A stretch of 64,000 nt of DNA from Trileptium ribeirensis (taxonomy: Eukaryota; Nematoda; Enoplea; Enoplida; Thoracostomopsidae): NCBI GenBank assembly GCA_030248225.1, contig JASANE010012564.1, forward strand, positions 37,919 to 101,918, in the 5' to 3' direction. The first letter of the stretch is position 1. Every line of letters starts with the position of its first letter. Position numbers and translations under genes: made by a program. The notes beneath the pieces were generated by a model. That model searched no databases. It was not told where the DNA came from and saw only the letters and a program-made list of their open reading frames with translations. Positions 1 to 10,943 of this stretch are shown in pieces.

Positions 1-397
1 ACAAACGAATGTGTAGTAAAAGCAAGCGACTGGAGACAGGCCGAAAGTGAATATTCTGCGCTCCGTGCGTTGTAAGCACATTGAATTTGACGCAACGCAG
101 TGTACATAAGGGCGTATAATGGAAGACATTTTTTGCTCTGTGTGTCAAAAACCGACATATTGATCGATAGATAAACATTATTAGGTTCCTCAGCATCTAT
201 AAAGTTTCAGAAAGGCAATAATGCCATCGCAATACATTAAGTTTAGCGTAAAAGTTATTTTTAATACATTTTAAATCCACTATACCTTCATTTCTTCCTT
301 CATCTGTTTTACTATAAATAAAGTTTCGAAGACCAGGTTCCGGATCCGGTTTAAATGAACGGTTCCTGTTGCTGGTTCTGGTTCCGGTTATTCCCTG
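1..397 (+). mobile_element. Right-hand part of a non-autonomous hAT-like element (GGTTCCGG family)
   Basis: This stretch matches the right third of the complete element at 40546-41735, starting at the equivalent of about 41308 and ending at the same terminal sequence TTCCGGTTATTCCCTG. The left part lies outside the window, so its target-site duplication cannot be checked. Before the end there is a run of GGTTCC/GGATCC-type motifs, shorter and more diverged than in the second copy. No coding capacity is seen. It lies in the intron upstream of the first visible ABCC exon. Confidence 0.85.
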
Positions 398-414
398 ACA
401 TCAACATAGCCTTT

Positions 415-480
415 TACAGGTGATTAAACAAAATGATAACTTAATGCGCCTTGCCTTTCACCCTCGCTTGCGATTTACCC
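415..480 (+). repeat. End fragment of the interspersed family ending in CCCTCGCTTGCGA
   Basis: A short piece reading GATTAAACAAAATGATAACTT followed closely by CACCCTCGCTTGCG matches the 3' ends of the copies at 26490-26830, 30530-30990 and 37540-37990, and the reverse complement of the copies at 57030-57650 and 58440-58830. Only the terminal portion is present. It sits between the hAT remnant and the first exon. Confidence 0.6.
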
Positions 481-498
481 GTATATTTTATCATTTAG

Positions 499-588
499 GA
501 GCAAGACGTCGCAACGCTAACAAATATAAGCTTTAATGTTGCACCCGGCCAGCTGATTGCAATTGTTGGTCCTGTTGGATCGGGAAAG
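499..588 (+). CDS. ABCC4: ABCC4-like transporter, visible exon 1: start of NBD1 with Walker A
   Basis: This is the first exon of the ATP-driven ABCC (MRP) exporter that falls inside the window. It is 90 bases, 30 codons, phase 0 at both ends, with acceptor TCATTTAG before it and donor GTTAGT after it. It encodes the beta strand typical of the start of NBD1 (ATLTNISFNV) followed by the Walker A motif GPVGSGK, which binds the ATP phosphates. The intron splits Walker A between the Lys here and the Ser-Ser that opens the next exon. Family knowledge: the GPVGSGKSS form is characteristic of ABCC NBD1, and ABCC4 exports organic anions, cyclic nucleotides and drug conjugates across the plasma membrane. 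The exons for the first membrane domain must lie upstream of the window. The family call is secure; ABCC4 rather than another short ABCC is judged from the later exons. Confidence 0.93.
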
Positions 589-1459
589 GTTAGTTTAATT
601 GACATTGGGTTGGGAGATATTGAAACTTTTCAATGCTTTTTGTGAATTTGGTCTTCTGTATGTTTACTTATTTTTATTTCTAAAATTATGCTTGCTCTCT
701 GTCTTCGGTTCTCGTCCAAAACAGAATAATTATTTTTGACTGAAGACAGGGGAGATTAAGCACTGTGAGAAATATTGATACAGCAAATCATGATCGTTTT
801 TGTTGTGTGCTCGACACTGATAGGCGCCGCTGCTGCATTATCAGCAATGATCGCTTGTAAAAGAACAGTCAAAAGTGAAAACTTACCAGGGTTGGTAAAT
901 TTGATACAAAATTTTTAAATATAAATTTTAGCACCGACGTAAGATGCTATATCGGATCGGACGGGGCTTGGCCTGAGTTTTGAGTGGGACCGTTAACCCG
1001 ATCATCATAAATAACAAACTAGGCCGAACCCAGGTTCTGTTCCAGTTTACTCAGAGAAAAGAAAGGCTTGCACAATTTTGAGATAGTATGTTTGCCCATT
1101 CCGCTCAGCTATAAAACTGGTTCCAAACTTATGACCGTTCATTTGAGGGTGCGATTTAGGTCCCCAAACGGATAGAAACTACTTTATGGTCGAAATGATC
1201 GTTGATTCCAGCTGTGCAGATCCGTATTATATCTTGAGGCCGACGAGTATTAGCTAAAATTTTATAAGGAACAAATCGCTTAAGATTTATCTTTTTAATT
1301 CTTAAATGAGTTTTCTCATCTAGGTATAGGCGCCGTTAGTTTACGGGTCATCGTTGATTGTTGTCCGTTGTACGCGTCATCGTGGTTAAATAACTTCTTG
1401 TTCTTGCCCCCATTCCCCCAAAAGTGACATAAAATTATGCATTTGTATTATATATGTAA
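589..1459. other. Intron 1, left part: no gene recognised
   Basis: AT-rich intron sequence after the GTTAGT donor. No long reading frame or recognisable repeat was found between the exon and the start of the interspersed repeat at about 1460. Confidence 0.6.
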
Positions 1460-1863
1460 TCGACGTGACGCTGCTGCATTACGCACTCCCACAAACGTAA
1501 TGTCCATACGACCCCGGCTTTCGTAAGCTCAAAGGCGGACCTATTGGGTTCAAATTTTTATTTTTCCTTTTTGATTCCAGTCAGACCCAAGAAATTACGG
1601 AGCTTAGCAAGCCGCAGGAGCGCTTCACAGGATGTGTCCTGATCCTGTCGGACGGGTTGCGCACGTAGCCTAAGCGGTACTACCTTTGAGGTCCCTAAGG
1701 AGGTTTGCTCCGTCACCTGATCTCAGGCCACAGAGACCATACCACTATTCCCTATCATCGTTCAACCGGGAAGTGTTTGCAGTAAAGTTTTCTTTTCAAT
1801 TTTCCTGAACGCTTTATAATTTATTTAATTTAGCCAGTGGCCCTCACTAGGGTCCGACAAATC
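1460..1863 (+). repeat. Interspersed repeat family R1, copy 1, left part (interrupted by Merlin)
   Basis: It begins TCGACGTGACGCTGCTGCAT and stays alignable with the copy at 42952-43440 along its whole length; a third copy lies in reverse complement at 6655-6943. Shared landmarks are GCTTAG-AAGCCGCAGGA, ACTACCTTTGAGG and CCATACCACTATTCCCT. At 1863 the similarity stops because a Merlin transposon is inserted, and it resumes at 4098. No coding frame is conserved between the copies, so the nature of R1 (LTR, SINE-like or other) is not determined. Confidence 0.8.
1858..1863. repeat. Target-site duplication of the Merlin element, left copy (CAAATC)
   Basis: CAAATC precedes the element and recurs directly after it at 4092-4097. 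The uninterrupted R1 copy has a single GACAAATCC at this place. Merlin elements usually duplicate 8-9 bp; counted as 8 bp here the two sides match at 7 positions (GACAAATC against GCCAAATC). Confidence 0.75.
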
Positions 1864-4091
1864 GGCGCTCCTTCGGTTGGGGGGGACTCAGAACTCGATG
1901 GAATCGACAATTTTTCTTCTTCAGTGACCATATTGGACATAAATTAGCACAAAACGAAAAAAATTTTTTTTTCTCCACTTCCAGCCCCCTCCATGGCGCG
2001 CATACCCACACCCCTAAGTGCGTGGATTGGCACCCAAAAACTTTTTTTCTCCGATTTCCATTTAAGTCGGCCCCGACCTATTTTCGAGGTCGTACATTTC
2101 AAATATAACGTTAGTTTTATCATCCGGCCATCCACTCAGCCTAAGCTAAGTCGGGGGGCTGCCGCCCCCCGAACCCCCGCTACTGAGCCGCTGCGCTGGC
2201 TAAAGTCACAGAGCCCCTCCAGGCGTGGCCACGGTGCCTCCTCGCCTGTGTCTGGCGGTACAGTTGTCTCGATGTTAAACACAAACATATTGACCTTTGA
2301 GGCAAAAACCTGCAATCTTCCCTTTCTTTCTTTAACCTCCCTTTCTGTAGTTCTCGATTGCACTTTCAGTATTCTTAAGTTTAACTTAAGGCTTTTATAT
2401 CCATCTTATTCTTTGGTTCTATTGTTTCAGAAATCATTAAGTATGTAACATGCCTGGAGGTAGACCTTCCAACATTCGTTACACCATTATTCCGCCTGAT
2501 CAAATCATTCCCTGTCAAGATATACATCTTACCATTAAATATAACACCATTGTACGCCGAACAATAGACTATGACCAAACACCATAACTACTAACAGAAC
2601 TGAGGCTAATTGCTAATACTAAGACGTGCGTATGCGGCCAACCCTGCCATCTAGCTCCCCGCAATGATATCGTACGACACGATAACTATGAGTGGCGTTG
2701 TAGTGACTACAAAAACTGCAAACACAAAAATATTCTATCCGCCATAATTCATTTTTTTCAACCACCATCTAACTCTTGAAAAAATAATAATCCTAATATT
2801 CGGGTACCTAGACAATCTGCCGAGCAAATTTATAATGAAAGAACTGGAAATTGGAAGCGAAGCCGCCACAAATTGGCACAACTACTGCAGTGACATTGCA
2901 GTACGGTATGACGGTGTTCACTGGCAAAATTTAATGCTTGGCGGCCCTAACATCCATGTCGAGATCTACGAATCCATGTCCTTTCGTCAAAAATACCATC
3001 GCGGCCAACCACGGCGCAAACATGGCTGGGTTCTGGGCATGCTTGAACGGCAAACCCAAAGATGCCTTCTGTTTCCATTCCCAAACCACACAATTCAAAC
3101 AATAATGCCACTCATCATACATCACGTCCACCCCGGCACCAGGATACTCACCGATAGCTTCACAACGTACATCTACGGCATGCGCAACTTACCTCTGCCG
3201 TCCCCCTACAACCACGTTTTGGTCAATCACAAAAACCACGAATTCGTTAACCCTCAAGACCCAACCGCCCACGCTCAGAACATCGACGGTCTTTGGGGCC
3301 GCATCAAACATTTTTTCGTCAACGTGCTGGCATCACCGCCGAACTATTCCCTCGCTATCTCTACGAATACATGTGGCGCCAGCAATTCCGTTACAACGTA
3401 CAAGGAGCGTCCTTTGATCAGTTATGCTACATGTATATCTTCTAAGGTAAGCAAATCAGAGCTTTTTCTGCTACTTATTTAATTCTGACATCTATATCCT
3501 CCACCAATGCCGGCAAGTTTTGTAACTATCTTGTATTTTAAGAAAATTAACACTGTATTACGTTTTCCAGCATATTATCTCATTAACTAACAGCGCAATT
3601 TTTTTTCCAATTTTTTCCAATCAACCACAAAGCCTGCCATTTATATATAATATATCCGTCAATCGGAAAATCGGTCAATCCGTTCTTGAGATATGTTCAA
3701 AAATGTAAAAATTTCCATTTTTCCCACAATTACTTTTTTCGACCCCTTAAATTTACGGGTTCACAGTGAACCCCGCAGCCATCCGACAGCTTCAGGACCC
3801 ACTCCATTCGAAATAGCGTAAAAAATAGTTCTATAGGGGTAGCAGGGTTGACAATTTTAAGCGCAGCTTTAGGCGTTTTAATTCCAAAAATGCAAGTTAT
3901 TGCCCATTTTGAATGCACCAAAAATTCAACAATAATGATAAAGCATCTGAGGTATAGCTGAAAAGGGGCGACCCTGATTGCGAAGCAATCGGTTTTGGGG
4001 TATGAGATGATTGGGGGTCCAGAGACTATGGGGGCATAGCTGAAAAGATGGTGGGCCCCTTCCCCGAATGTCCCCCCAACCGAAGGAGGGC
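1864..4091 (+). mobile_element. Merlin (IS1016/IS1595-like) DNA transposon, decayed
   Basis: The element begins GGCGCTCCTTCGGTTGGGG and ends in the inverse, CCCCAACCGAAGGAGGGC, giving terminal inverted repeats of about 20 bp. CAAATC flanks both ends. The interior holds a broken transposase with a zinc-ribbon part near 2627-2740 and a DDE core at 2835-3480. Known family facts: Merlin is a eukaryotic superfamily related to bacterial IS1016, with short inverted repeats and an ISXO2-like transposase. The insertion lies in the R1 repeat, whose empty version is preserved at 43.3 kb, so both borders are supported by comparison as well as by the repeats. Confidence 0.88.
2627..3480 (+). pseudogene. 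Merlin transposase pseudogene
   Basis: The 5' part has a CxxC pair (CVCGQPC) and a second Cys pair (WRCSDYKNC), as in the zinc-ribbon head of Merlin/IS1595 transposases. It is in a different frame from the main block and followed by a stop. The main frame from the Met at 2835 runs 215 codons: VEIYES (residues 42-47), KYHRG (53-57), WVLGMLER (65-72), PGTRILTD (100-107), VNH (130-132), NIDGLW (149-154). These match the ISXO2-like DDE core. The first catalytic Asp is replaced by Tyr at residue 45, the second Asp (107) remains, and the third acidic residue is Asp (151) where Glu is usual. Near 3326 the frame shifts; the expected C-terminal text (ELFPRYLYEYMWR) continues in another frame to a stop at about 3438. 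It cannot encode an active enzyme. Confidence 0.85.
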
Positions 4092-4097
4092 CAAATC

Positions 4098-4201
4098 CTT
4101 AGACGTTTAACGTCGGATTCGAGTGTGGTTTGCTATTTTGGGCGTTCAGCGAATTCTTTAATTTTGATGTAAATTTTCCTTATTAGTCGCACTAGTCGTG
4201 C
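4098..4201 (+). repeat. Interspersed repeat R1, copy 1, right part
   Basis: After the Merlin element the R1 sequence resumes with TTAGACGTTTAACGTCGGAT, as in the copy at 43335-43440, and runs to about the TCGCAC-AGTCGT motif. TTTAACGTCGG is part of a short imperfect palindrome (GACGTTTAACGTC) present in both copies. Confidence 0.75.
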
Positions 4202-6654
4202 CGTATATAATACGGGCCATTATGGCAAGCAAAATGGTACAACAGAGAGCAATGTTAATGGTAATATATATATAATTCAAGTACGCCAATAATGCCTTTA
4301 TGGCCAACAACGATATGGTTATAATAGTGGTAATAATATACAGGTTACATATACCAATAGGAGCCTACGTGGCACTGCAATCACCATATATATACGGTAG
4401 CGCTACTTTGGCGATTATCCATTCCTGAAATGTTGATAACGATACCAATTCTGATCACAAAACTGTCGGCGGTGCAGGCCGAAACATAACGAAAATCCTT
4501 ATTCCTAGCGAGGTTAACGAGCGTAACGATTCATGATTTGTGGCACGTATATATTGTCTATAAATAGGGTGACAACAATTCCTTATAGATCCAAACAAGC
4601 TGATCGATTTAGGTTATTGGATAATGGATTTAGGCGATTGAATCATCATGGCTAAACCATTAGGAGCTAGTTAATTTTATTAGACGGCCGGGTCAAAGCC
4701 TCAGTAATAAAATTTAGTCACGAATTTGTAGCGTCGACTAGGTACTGATGACAAAACATTAAATTTAAATTTAACCTTTAGCATTCCAAGAGTCAAATTC
4801 ACTAAAGTAAAATACTTTTCATGTCTTCGAACACTTCTCTTCAAACATACAGATGCAGAAGATCCCTCCTAGAATTGGTGATAAGTTATTAGGTATGTAC
4901 TAATTTACGCACTCCATAGGATATTGATTTAATTAAACTTTCTGTGCGCTTTCTTATGTACTCCTTTAAAGTGTAGAATTTACGGTCGGAGCTATGCCGC
5001 GAGCTTCGAAAAAATTACCTAAGGGACTCATATTGAGCGTGATTTCTCGACGACATATTTTTTCGTTTGAGCAGTAGAATATAAAATAATCTAAATGAAA
5101 AATATCACACTTATCTGTGTGCTGCAATCTTCAATAAATAATCGATTTTTATTCAATAGGATGAGCCGAAATTGCTTGGACTTCAACATAGGATTGCTTT
5201 GCAGTATATGTCGGTTTAAGGCACCAATTTTTCGAGCATGATTAAGTTTTGAAATTTTCGTGCACGTTGCCCAACAAACAGTCCCTCATAGTAATTTTAT
5301 GCTTCCAGTTACCAAGAAACTTTGAAATTCAAATTTACTATTTTCGTCATTTTCTCTAAATCCGGCTCGAAGCTTCATAAATGTTCAGATAATGGTAAAT
5401 ATCAAATCCTCACGGTTGGCTTTAAGTGTAACAGTGTAATATTTACAAGGATACATTTTATAGGAAACGTGATAACTAAAAATGTCTAATTTTAGAGTGG
5501 CTCAGCTCTTCAAAAAATGGCCCTGATCAGTTCTAACTGGACTTTAAAGTCGTCCCAAAATTAACCTATCACGTCCCATCTCGGTCGCGATGGTTCACGA
5601 GTGTAAAACCACGAAACGGCTGATATCTAAGGAAATGTGGCCATTGAGAGCTGACAGCGATTTGTACCTGTACGAATATAAATATATCGACATAACTAAT
5701 CGTTTGTTAGACATACTGTTTAGTTCCTCCGAGCCGATTTACGCGTGTCCCCTGTAAAATCGTCAGGTGATTTACATTTCACATCGTACTTTTGACCTCT
5801 CTACCTATTCGGCGACAGCATAGTTGTACACTGCCGATTTGTTACTTGACTTTTGTTGATACGAAACGCTTGCCAGTTAAACAAGTTGTTTTAAGAATCG
5901 ATAACCCGATAAGTTAGCGTAACATAAGGGATCGTGTCAAGTTACCGTTGGAAATTTTCTTCTATAAAATGTGTCTTTGGAGCAGTTAACCCTGGCACCA
6001 CTTAAGACATGTAACTGACGATTGGATCAGTCACCAGAATTATTTGGGAGTAATATGGATTAGAAACCTTACTCTATCTGTTTATGGTTTGAATCTCAAA
6101 CGGATTATCTGAACATAGAAAATTGTAACAAGCATTGTGAATTATTACGCACCTATCGTCGTGTCATGCCATTGAATTGTATTGTACCGATCTTTGTGAA
6201 TCGCAACGTACTGTATTCGGTTGAAATATTGCCTCTGATCCTCAATTTGGTTCAACCCAAATTTTTGAGTTACGTGCTTATGTTCATATCAATTGTATCA
6301 TTTTCCATTACTCGTGTGCATTGATGTTACTGAATATGCTACCAGATTATATTAACCATTGCCGATGTGTAACCGATTAGCTTATCAGCAAACGATTGTT
6401 GAAAACCTATCGTGTCACTGTGTTGATTCATAATGCACGTAGCGACATGTACCAAGAGGTTTGAAATCGTCCCCAGTCGACAAACCGCGTTGAGGCTTGG
6501 AGTCGAAACGTCACAAGGCTCGGTTAGTTGGTGAATCAACGTGTACGACTGCATTGATGTATTTGTATGCGAAAGTTCCGAAGGGCCAACGTAAGCTATA
6601 GATTTAACTAATAAAATTTTGTTCGAATAACCCCAACGTTATATTGGTTTAAAA
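4202..6654. other. Intron 1, middle: no gene recognised
   Basis: About 2.4 kb of AT-rich intron. Small open frames such as the minus-strand one at 6339-6554 show no recognisable domain and no splice context. No repeat family shared with the rest of the window was detected here. Confidence 0.55.
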
Positions 6655-6943
6655 TTCCAAGTGAGATCAGGATAGGGAATAATGGTATGGTCTCCCTGGC
6701 TTGCGAACAGGTGATGGAGCCAATCTCCATGGGGACCTCAAAGGTAGTGCAGCATAGACGACGCGCACAACCAGTTAGGCTGGATCCGAACACCTCCCGT
6801 GAAGCGCTCTTGCGACTTGCTAAGCTCAATAGCTTCTCGGATGTCACCGAAGAAAATCGAAAATATTTAGGACCACCCTTGAGGTTACGATGGCCATCGC
6901 CGTGTGGACACTGCGTTTGGAAGTTGCGTAGTGCAGAGGCGTC
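6655..6943 (-). repeat. Interspersed repeat R1, copy 3, reverse orientation
   Basis: Read on the minus strand it carries the R1 landmarks in order: CGCAA-TTCCA, CGTAACCTCAAGGGTGG, GAGCTTAGCAAGTCGCA, ACTACCTTTGAGGTCCC, GGCTCC-TCACCTGTTC and GAGACCATACCATTATTCCCT. It is more diverged than the other two copies. It ends 45 bases before the second ABCC exon. The open frame on each strand here is a by-product of the repeat. Confidence 0.75.
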
Positions 6944-6988
6944 CCGTTATTACATTTGTATTGTTTTGTCTTTTTACAATTTTTGTAG

Positions 6989-7186
6989 TCTTCTATTCTA
7001 CTGAGCATTCTTGGTGAGACTCGACATGTGGCCGGAACGGTATCGGTACGTGCCGGGCGGCGCCTTGCCTACGTCCCACAACAAGCGTGGATATTTTCCG
7101 GCAGTGTTCGTCAAAACATTACTTTTGGACGTGAATTTAACCGAGAAGAATACGAAACCGCTGTTACTGCGTCTGCGCTAAAAAAG
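6989..7186 (+). CDS. ABCC4: ABCC4-like transporter, visible exon 2: end of Walker A and Q-loop
   Basis: This 198-base exon (66 codons, phase 0 to 0) lies between the acceptor TTTTTGTAG and the donor GTGATC. It opens with the Ser-Ser that completes Walker A, continues SILLSILGE, then the strand AGTVSV and the Q-loop block YVPQQAWIFSGSVRQNI, whose Gln contacts the Mg-ATP and the coupling helix. It ends ALKK, the point where human ABCC4 reads ACALKKD. The donor GTGATC is weaker than the others, but the protein match ends here and the next exon opens with the expected Asp. Sequence after the donor stays open to about 7440 but has no family similarity. Confidence 0.95.
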
Positions 7187-7989
7187 GTGATCAATATTAA
7201 TGCAAAAGTAAACTTAAGATGCGACGCCAACCATCCTCTTTTGACACCATGTACAAAACCTTGTGAGAGAACACAACTCGGATTTCAATTCCCGTATCCA
7301 AGTGTGATATTTTTCTGTTCCATAACGCAATTAGCGAATGCAATTCGGCTCCTGTACTTTAACAATGTGTTCGCGAACATTTTCAAACTACAATGTATGA
7401 AATATGAAACGGACTACTTTCTGTTTTATATACAAAAATAAAATTTGTGTTCATTTAACAACGGAATCCAATTTGCTTTTGACAAAAGAGGATGGTAAGG
7501 GTCGCAACTTAAATTTACTCATACATGATAAATAAGTGTTAATTATTTAATTTTCGTAAAAAGTATGACATTAGGTCATACTGTAACACTCAATAATTCA
7601 CTGTGTCTATTTCTACATTTTGGACTTTATACATTTGTAATTACCTAGCCCCAAGGTATGCGTTCTGCTTCGGATATCACTTATTTAAAACTTTCTTTTA
7701 ATGATACCAAGATTACAAACAACAACCTGGTGATTACAGTTTTTAACAGCAATGTTGAAGTATTTTTGGAACTTATATTTTTGAATTCAAAAGAATGAGT
7801 GAAACGAGCTTAGCAAGGAATTTTCACTGGCCAGAGTGATAAATTTCGACGGTCTATTTCTGAGTCTTTATGGAGTGACAAGCATAACTCAACTTCGACT
7901 GGGTGGATTGACTCGCGCGATAGCTTATTTGAAAGCTAAAAATTTGTGCCGTTTTGTTACGCACTAAGCCCGATTCCAACATCTTTTCT
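7187..7989. other. Intron 2, left part: no gene recognised
   Basis: AT-rich intron. The exon frame runs on into it for about 85 codons without protein-family similarity. GCGACGCCAACCATCCTCTTTT at 7219 onward has an inverted partner near 7482-7510 (AAAAGAGGATGGTAAGGGTCGCAAC), a small foldback of about 290 bp whose arms continue outward into AAATTTACTT-type sequence. Confidence 0.5.
7219..7525. repeat. Small inverted-repeat (foldback) structure in intron 2
   Basis: The left arm AAGTAAACTTAAGATGCGAC followed by CCATCCTCTTTTG is mirrored at 7480-7525 by CAAAAGAGGATGG followed by GGTCGCAACTTAAATTTACT. The two arms together span about 35 bp each around a core of about 230 bp. No target duplication was worked out. 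It may be a small MITE. Confidence 0.55.
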
Positions 7990-9030
7990 CTGAACAAAAC
8001 GGGCCACTGGGGTCCACACCGGCCCGAAAGGACCCAAAAATCATATTGTTACCCTACACCCGGCGTAGATTATGAGAATCAAATTGAGCTTATTTTGTAG
8101 AGCAAATAAGTCTTTTGATTTATATATGGTACTTTGCTACGTTAGAAAGCAGGATTTGGGTCAAAAGCGGTTCTAAAAGGGGCCCAGGAGACCCAAAATA
8201 CACAAAAATGGTAATATCTCCGCGACCACTATATCTAAGTAGGTGTATTTGGTCTCATTCTATAGAACAATTCATCCTCTATGTAACTGCAAATGGTGTG
8301 CTGCTATTGTCACCATTTTGTTTAGATCAAAAAGAGTCAATGGGCTCATGGGTCCCAAAATACACAAAGATGGGAATACTTCCGCAACTACACGAGATAA
8401 ATAGGTGTTTTTGCTCTCATACTGTAGAGCAATTCATCCTCTATGTGACTGCAAATAGATATCCGGTGCCATTGATTTTTATTTAAACAGCCAAGTTGGG
8501 TCAATTACAGTTTTTCAATGGGCCCGTGTCACCAAATACACGAATGGTAATAAGATTGTCATTAGGTCAAAAAGGGTTTCAATGGGCTCATGGGTCCCAA
8601 AATACATGAAGATGGTAATGCTTCCGCAACTATACGAGATATATAGGTGTTTTTGCTCTCATACTGGAGAGCAATAATTCATCCTCTATGTGACTGCAAA
8701 TAGATATCCGGTGCGATTGATTTTTATTTAAACAGCCAAGTTGGGTCAAATACAGTTTTTCAATGGGCCCGTGTCACCAAATACACGAATGGTAATATCT
8801 CGTCAACCACTCGAGCTGTGTTTGTGTTTTTCGGCTCATTTTGTGTAGCAATGCATCCTCTTGTAGCTACAAATCGTCATTACTTACGCTGCAAGGTTGG
8901 GTCAAAAAGGGTTTTCAGTGGGCCTTTGGGCCCCAGAATACATGAAAATGGTAATATCTTTTCAACCACTCGAGCTATATAAGTGTGTTTGGTATTATTT
9001 TGTAGAGCAATTTATGCTCTGTCGTCATCT
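7990..9030. repeat. Tandem repeat array, unit roughly 190-245 bp, about five copies
   Basis: The recurring landmarks are GGGTCAAAAAG, GGGCTCATGGGTCCCAAAATA, AATGGTAATATCT, ACTATACGAGATATATAGG and AGAGCAATTCATCCTCTATG. They recur at about 8155, 8325, 8510, 8565, 8750 and 8900. The two middle copies are nearly identical over TATCCGGTGC-ATTGATTTTT, showing a recent duplication of a larger block. The frame open at 8115-8486 is a by-product of the repeat. Confidence 0.8.
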
Positions 9031-10848
9031 ACTTTAAAATTGCGGCACAACAATCGGTATATCTTCTCAACTAATCCAGCAACGCGGCTGATATGCTTTG
9101 GCTCAATTTGTAATTCAGTGCTCAATATAGCTATGCACTCTCTTTTTTAAATTACATTTTCAACACTCAGAATTCACCATTCTTCGATTAGGCAATCTCA
9201 CTGTCTTGGCGATAAGACAATCTACTCTACAAAATCCTTGCTACTATTAAAAACGTTTGTTTCGTTTATCAGTTAGTTTCAGCAGATCGCCATTCATTTC
9301 GTCGGTCAAGCACGCAACTGAGGGAGTCTTTGGTTATAAGTATTAATTTAGTTACATATTGCAGAGTATCATCATGAAAGCTAGCTGCCCTCTCGTTGTG
9401 AGTTTTGGCCATAATGAAGGTATATTTATCGTGACTGCTGTGCAGCTATGTTTGATCACATACTATACGTTTCGTTAAATGATTTCATTCCTTTCCTAGG
9501 ATATTTCGCCTGCTGGTCAAGCTTTCAAAAACGTTATATACTAGATGTCTGAGTCTGTTACCTCTCCACCCTTAAGAAACGTTAAAAAGCCTCAACTTTT
9601 CAGAAATTACAATAATGGAGTAAACCCGAAAATGGGTATCGAATAAAACTTGGCGGTGCGACGTGATGATAATGGAGAGTACCCACGCTTCCAAACCAAC
9701 TGATCGAGAATATAGTGATATATGTGCATGGCGATGCTGAAAAGCGTCCATCAGTTAAACTTTTCATCAACCCTCGGCTCTATCAAGAGCCGATGATAGC
9801 TGACTCTACTAAACAGTGTAACAATCTTTAGCTTTTCCACTGTTTTCGTCTGAGGTACATGGCGTAGTTTTCAGCCTTTTCTTCCTCCGGGTTTATGGTG
9901 CACACTGTTGATGCTTGCACCTCCGATTTGGACACTCTTCAATGTTTAGGCCTTCGCTTTTTAGGAGAGGTATGAGATAGGCGTAACCATATCCCAAAAT
10001 AGTGTTAATTTTCGCATCTGTACTCCGGAATTCCGATAACAGCGTAACATTACTCTGGAAAAAACGGGCCGGCCGTAACAAATCGTCTTTTATCAATTGA
10101 ATTGTTGCATCAGTGGTATAATAATATCGCAAAATAAAGATGTGTGTCACGAAATCACGAACATGGGTGTTCTTTCAGCTTACTTCCGAAGATATGTGTG
10201 TACTGGCTACCCTTCGAGCGTTCTCTGGGACTATTGCGTGCTCTCCAGGGTCACTGTGGCAGCCAGACCATCCATAAAAATTTGACGCGTTACCTCCAGA
10301 CGTCAAACCAAAAGAAAAACGATCACATTATCGCAAAACACTAACATACTCTTATACGAAAGCTTATAATACTCATCTCAAAATCCAAAACCAACCATTG
10401 CAATATCGATAAGTATTTAACACTTTGAGTTAGCTATAATGCCACACCCAAATGTCAGATAATGATTGATAACGTTTGATTGTCGACCCTCTTCGATAAC
10501 CCGCCATGGAACTGTCCAATACTAGTGCAGAGCATCATCACTTATTAGAATTTTCAGCGGCAACTGTTGGGGAAAATTCAAGCCGAAATTCAACAAGGAC
10601 ACAAACAGTTCAAAGGTTATTATTGTATCTATTATGTTTATATTTGGTACCTAACCATCTATTTAGGACTGTTATACAACGTAAGAAGCTGTATTGTCAA
10701 TGTGGGCTGACGCACGGCAAAAATAAATTTGACTCAACGGTTCAAATTATTAATATTGTTTGTAGTATTATTTCCAAATATTAGAGCGCATCTTCCGAAC
10801 TACATATATTGCTTCCAATTTGGTTAAGTTGATTTTGAAATATTTTAG
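9031..10848. other. Intron 2, right part: no gene recognised
   Basis: Mostly unassigned intron sequence. A minus-strand open frame of 85 codons at 9893-10150 (with LIKDDLLRPARFFQ near its start and a Cys/His-rich end) has the look of former coding sequence but was not recognised. Short frames at 10097-10344 and 10506-10784 show no domain. Confidence 0.45.
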
Positions 10849-10943
10849 GATTTAGCTTTGTTTGAAGACGGCGATGAAACTTTGGTTGGCGATCGCGGTG
10901 TTGCCATGAGCGGTGGACAAAAGGCACGGATTAATTTAGCCAG
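10849..10943 (+). CDS. ABCC4: ABCC4-like transporter, visible exon 3: ABC signature motif
   Basis: The exon is 95 bases, phase 0 at its start and two bases into a codon at its end, with acceptor TATTTTAG and donor GTATCT. It encodes [17 protein letters not shown], then the signature motif [12 protein letters not shown]. The signature clamps the ATP bound by the other NBD. The first residue is Met where Leu is usual (LSGGQ). The EDGDxTxxGDRG and GGQKARxNLARA text is the strongest pointer to ABCC4 over the long MRPs, which read xEIGExGxNLSGGQKQR. The split Arg codon (AG|G) is completed by the next exon. Confidence 0.95.

Noticed and set aside
6687..7004. Coding gene just before exon 2, with a frame also open on the minus strand
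   Set aside because: The sequence is a reverse copy of repeat R1, and the frame is not conserved in the other copies.
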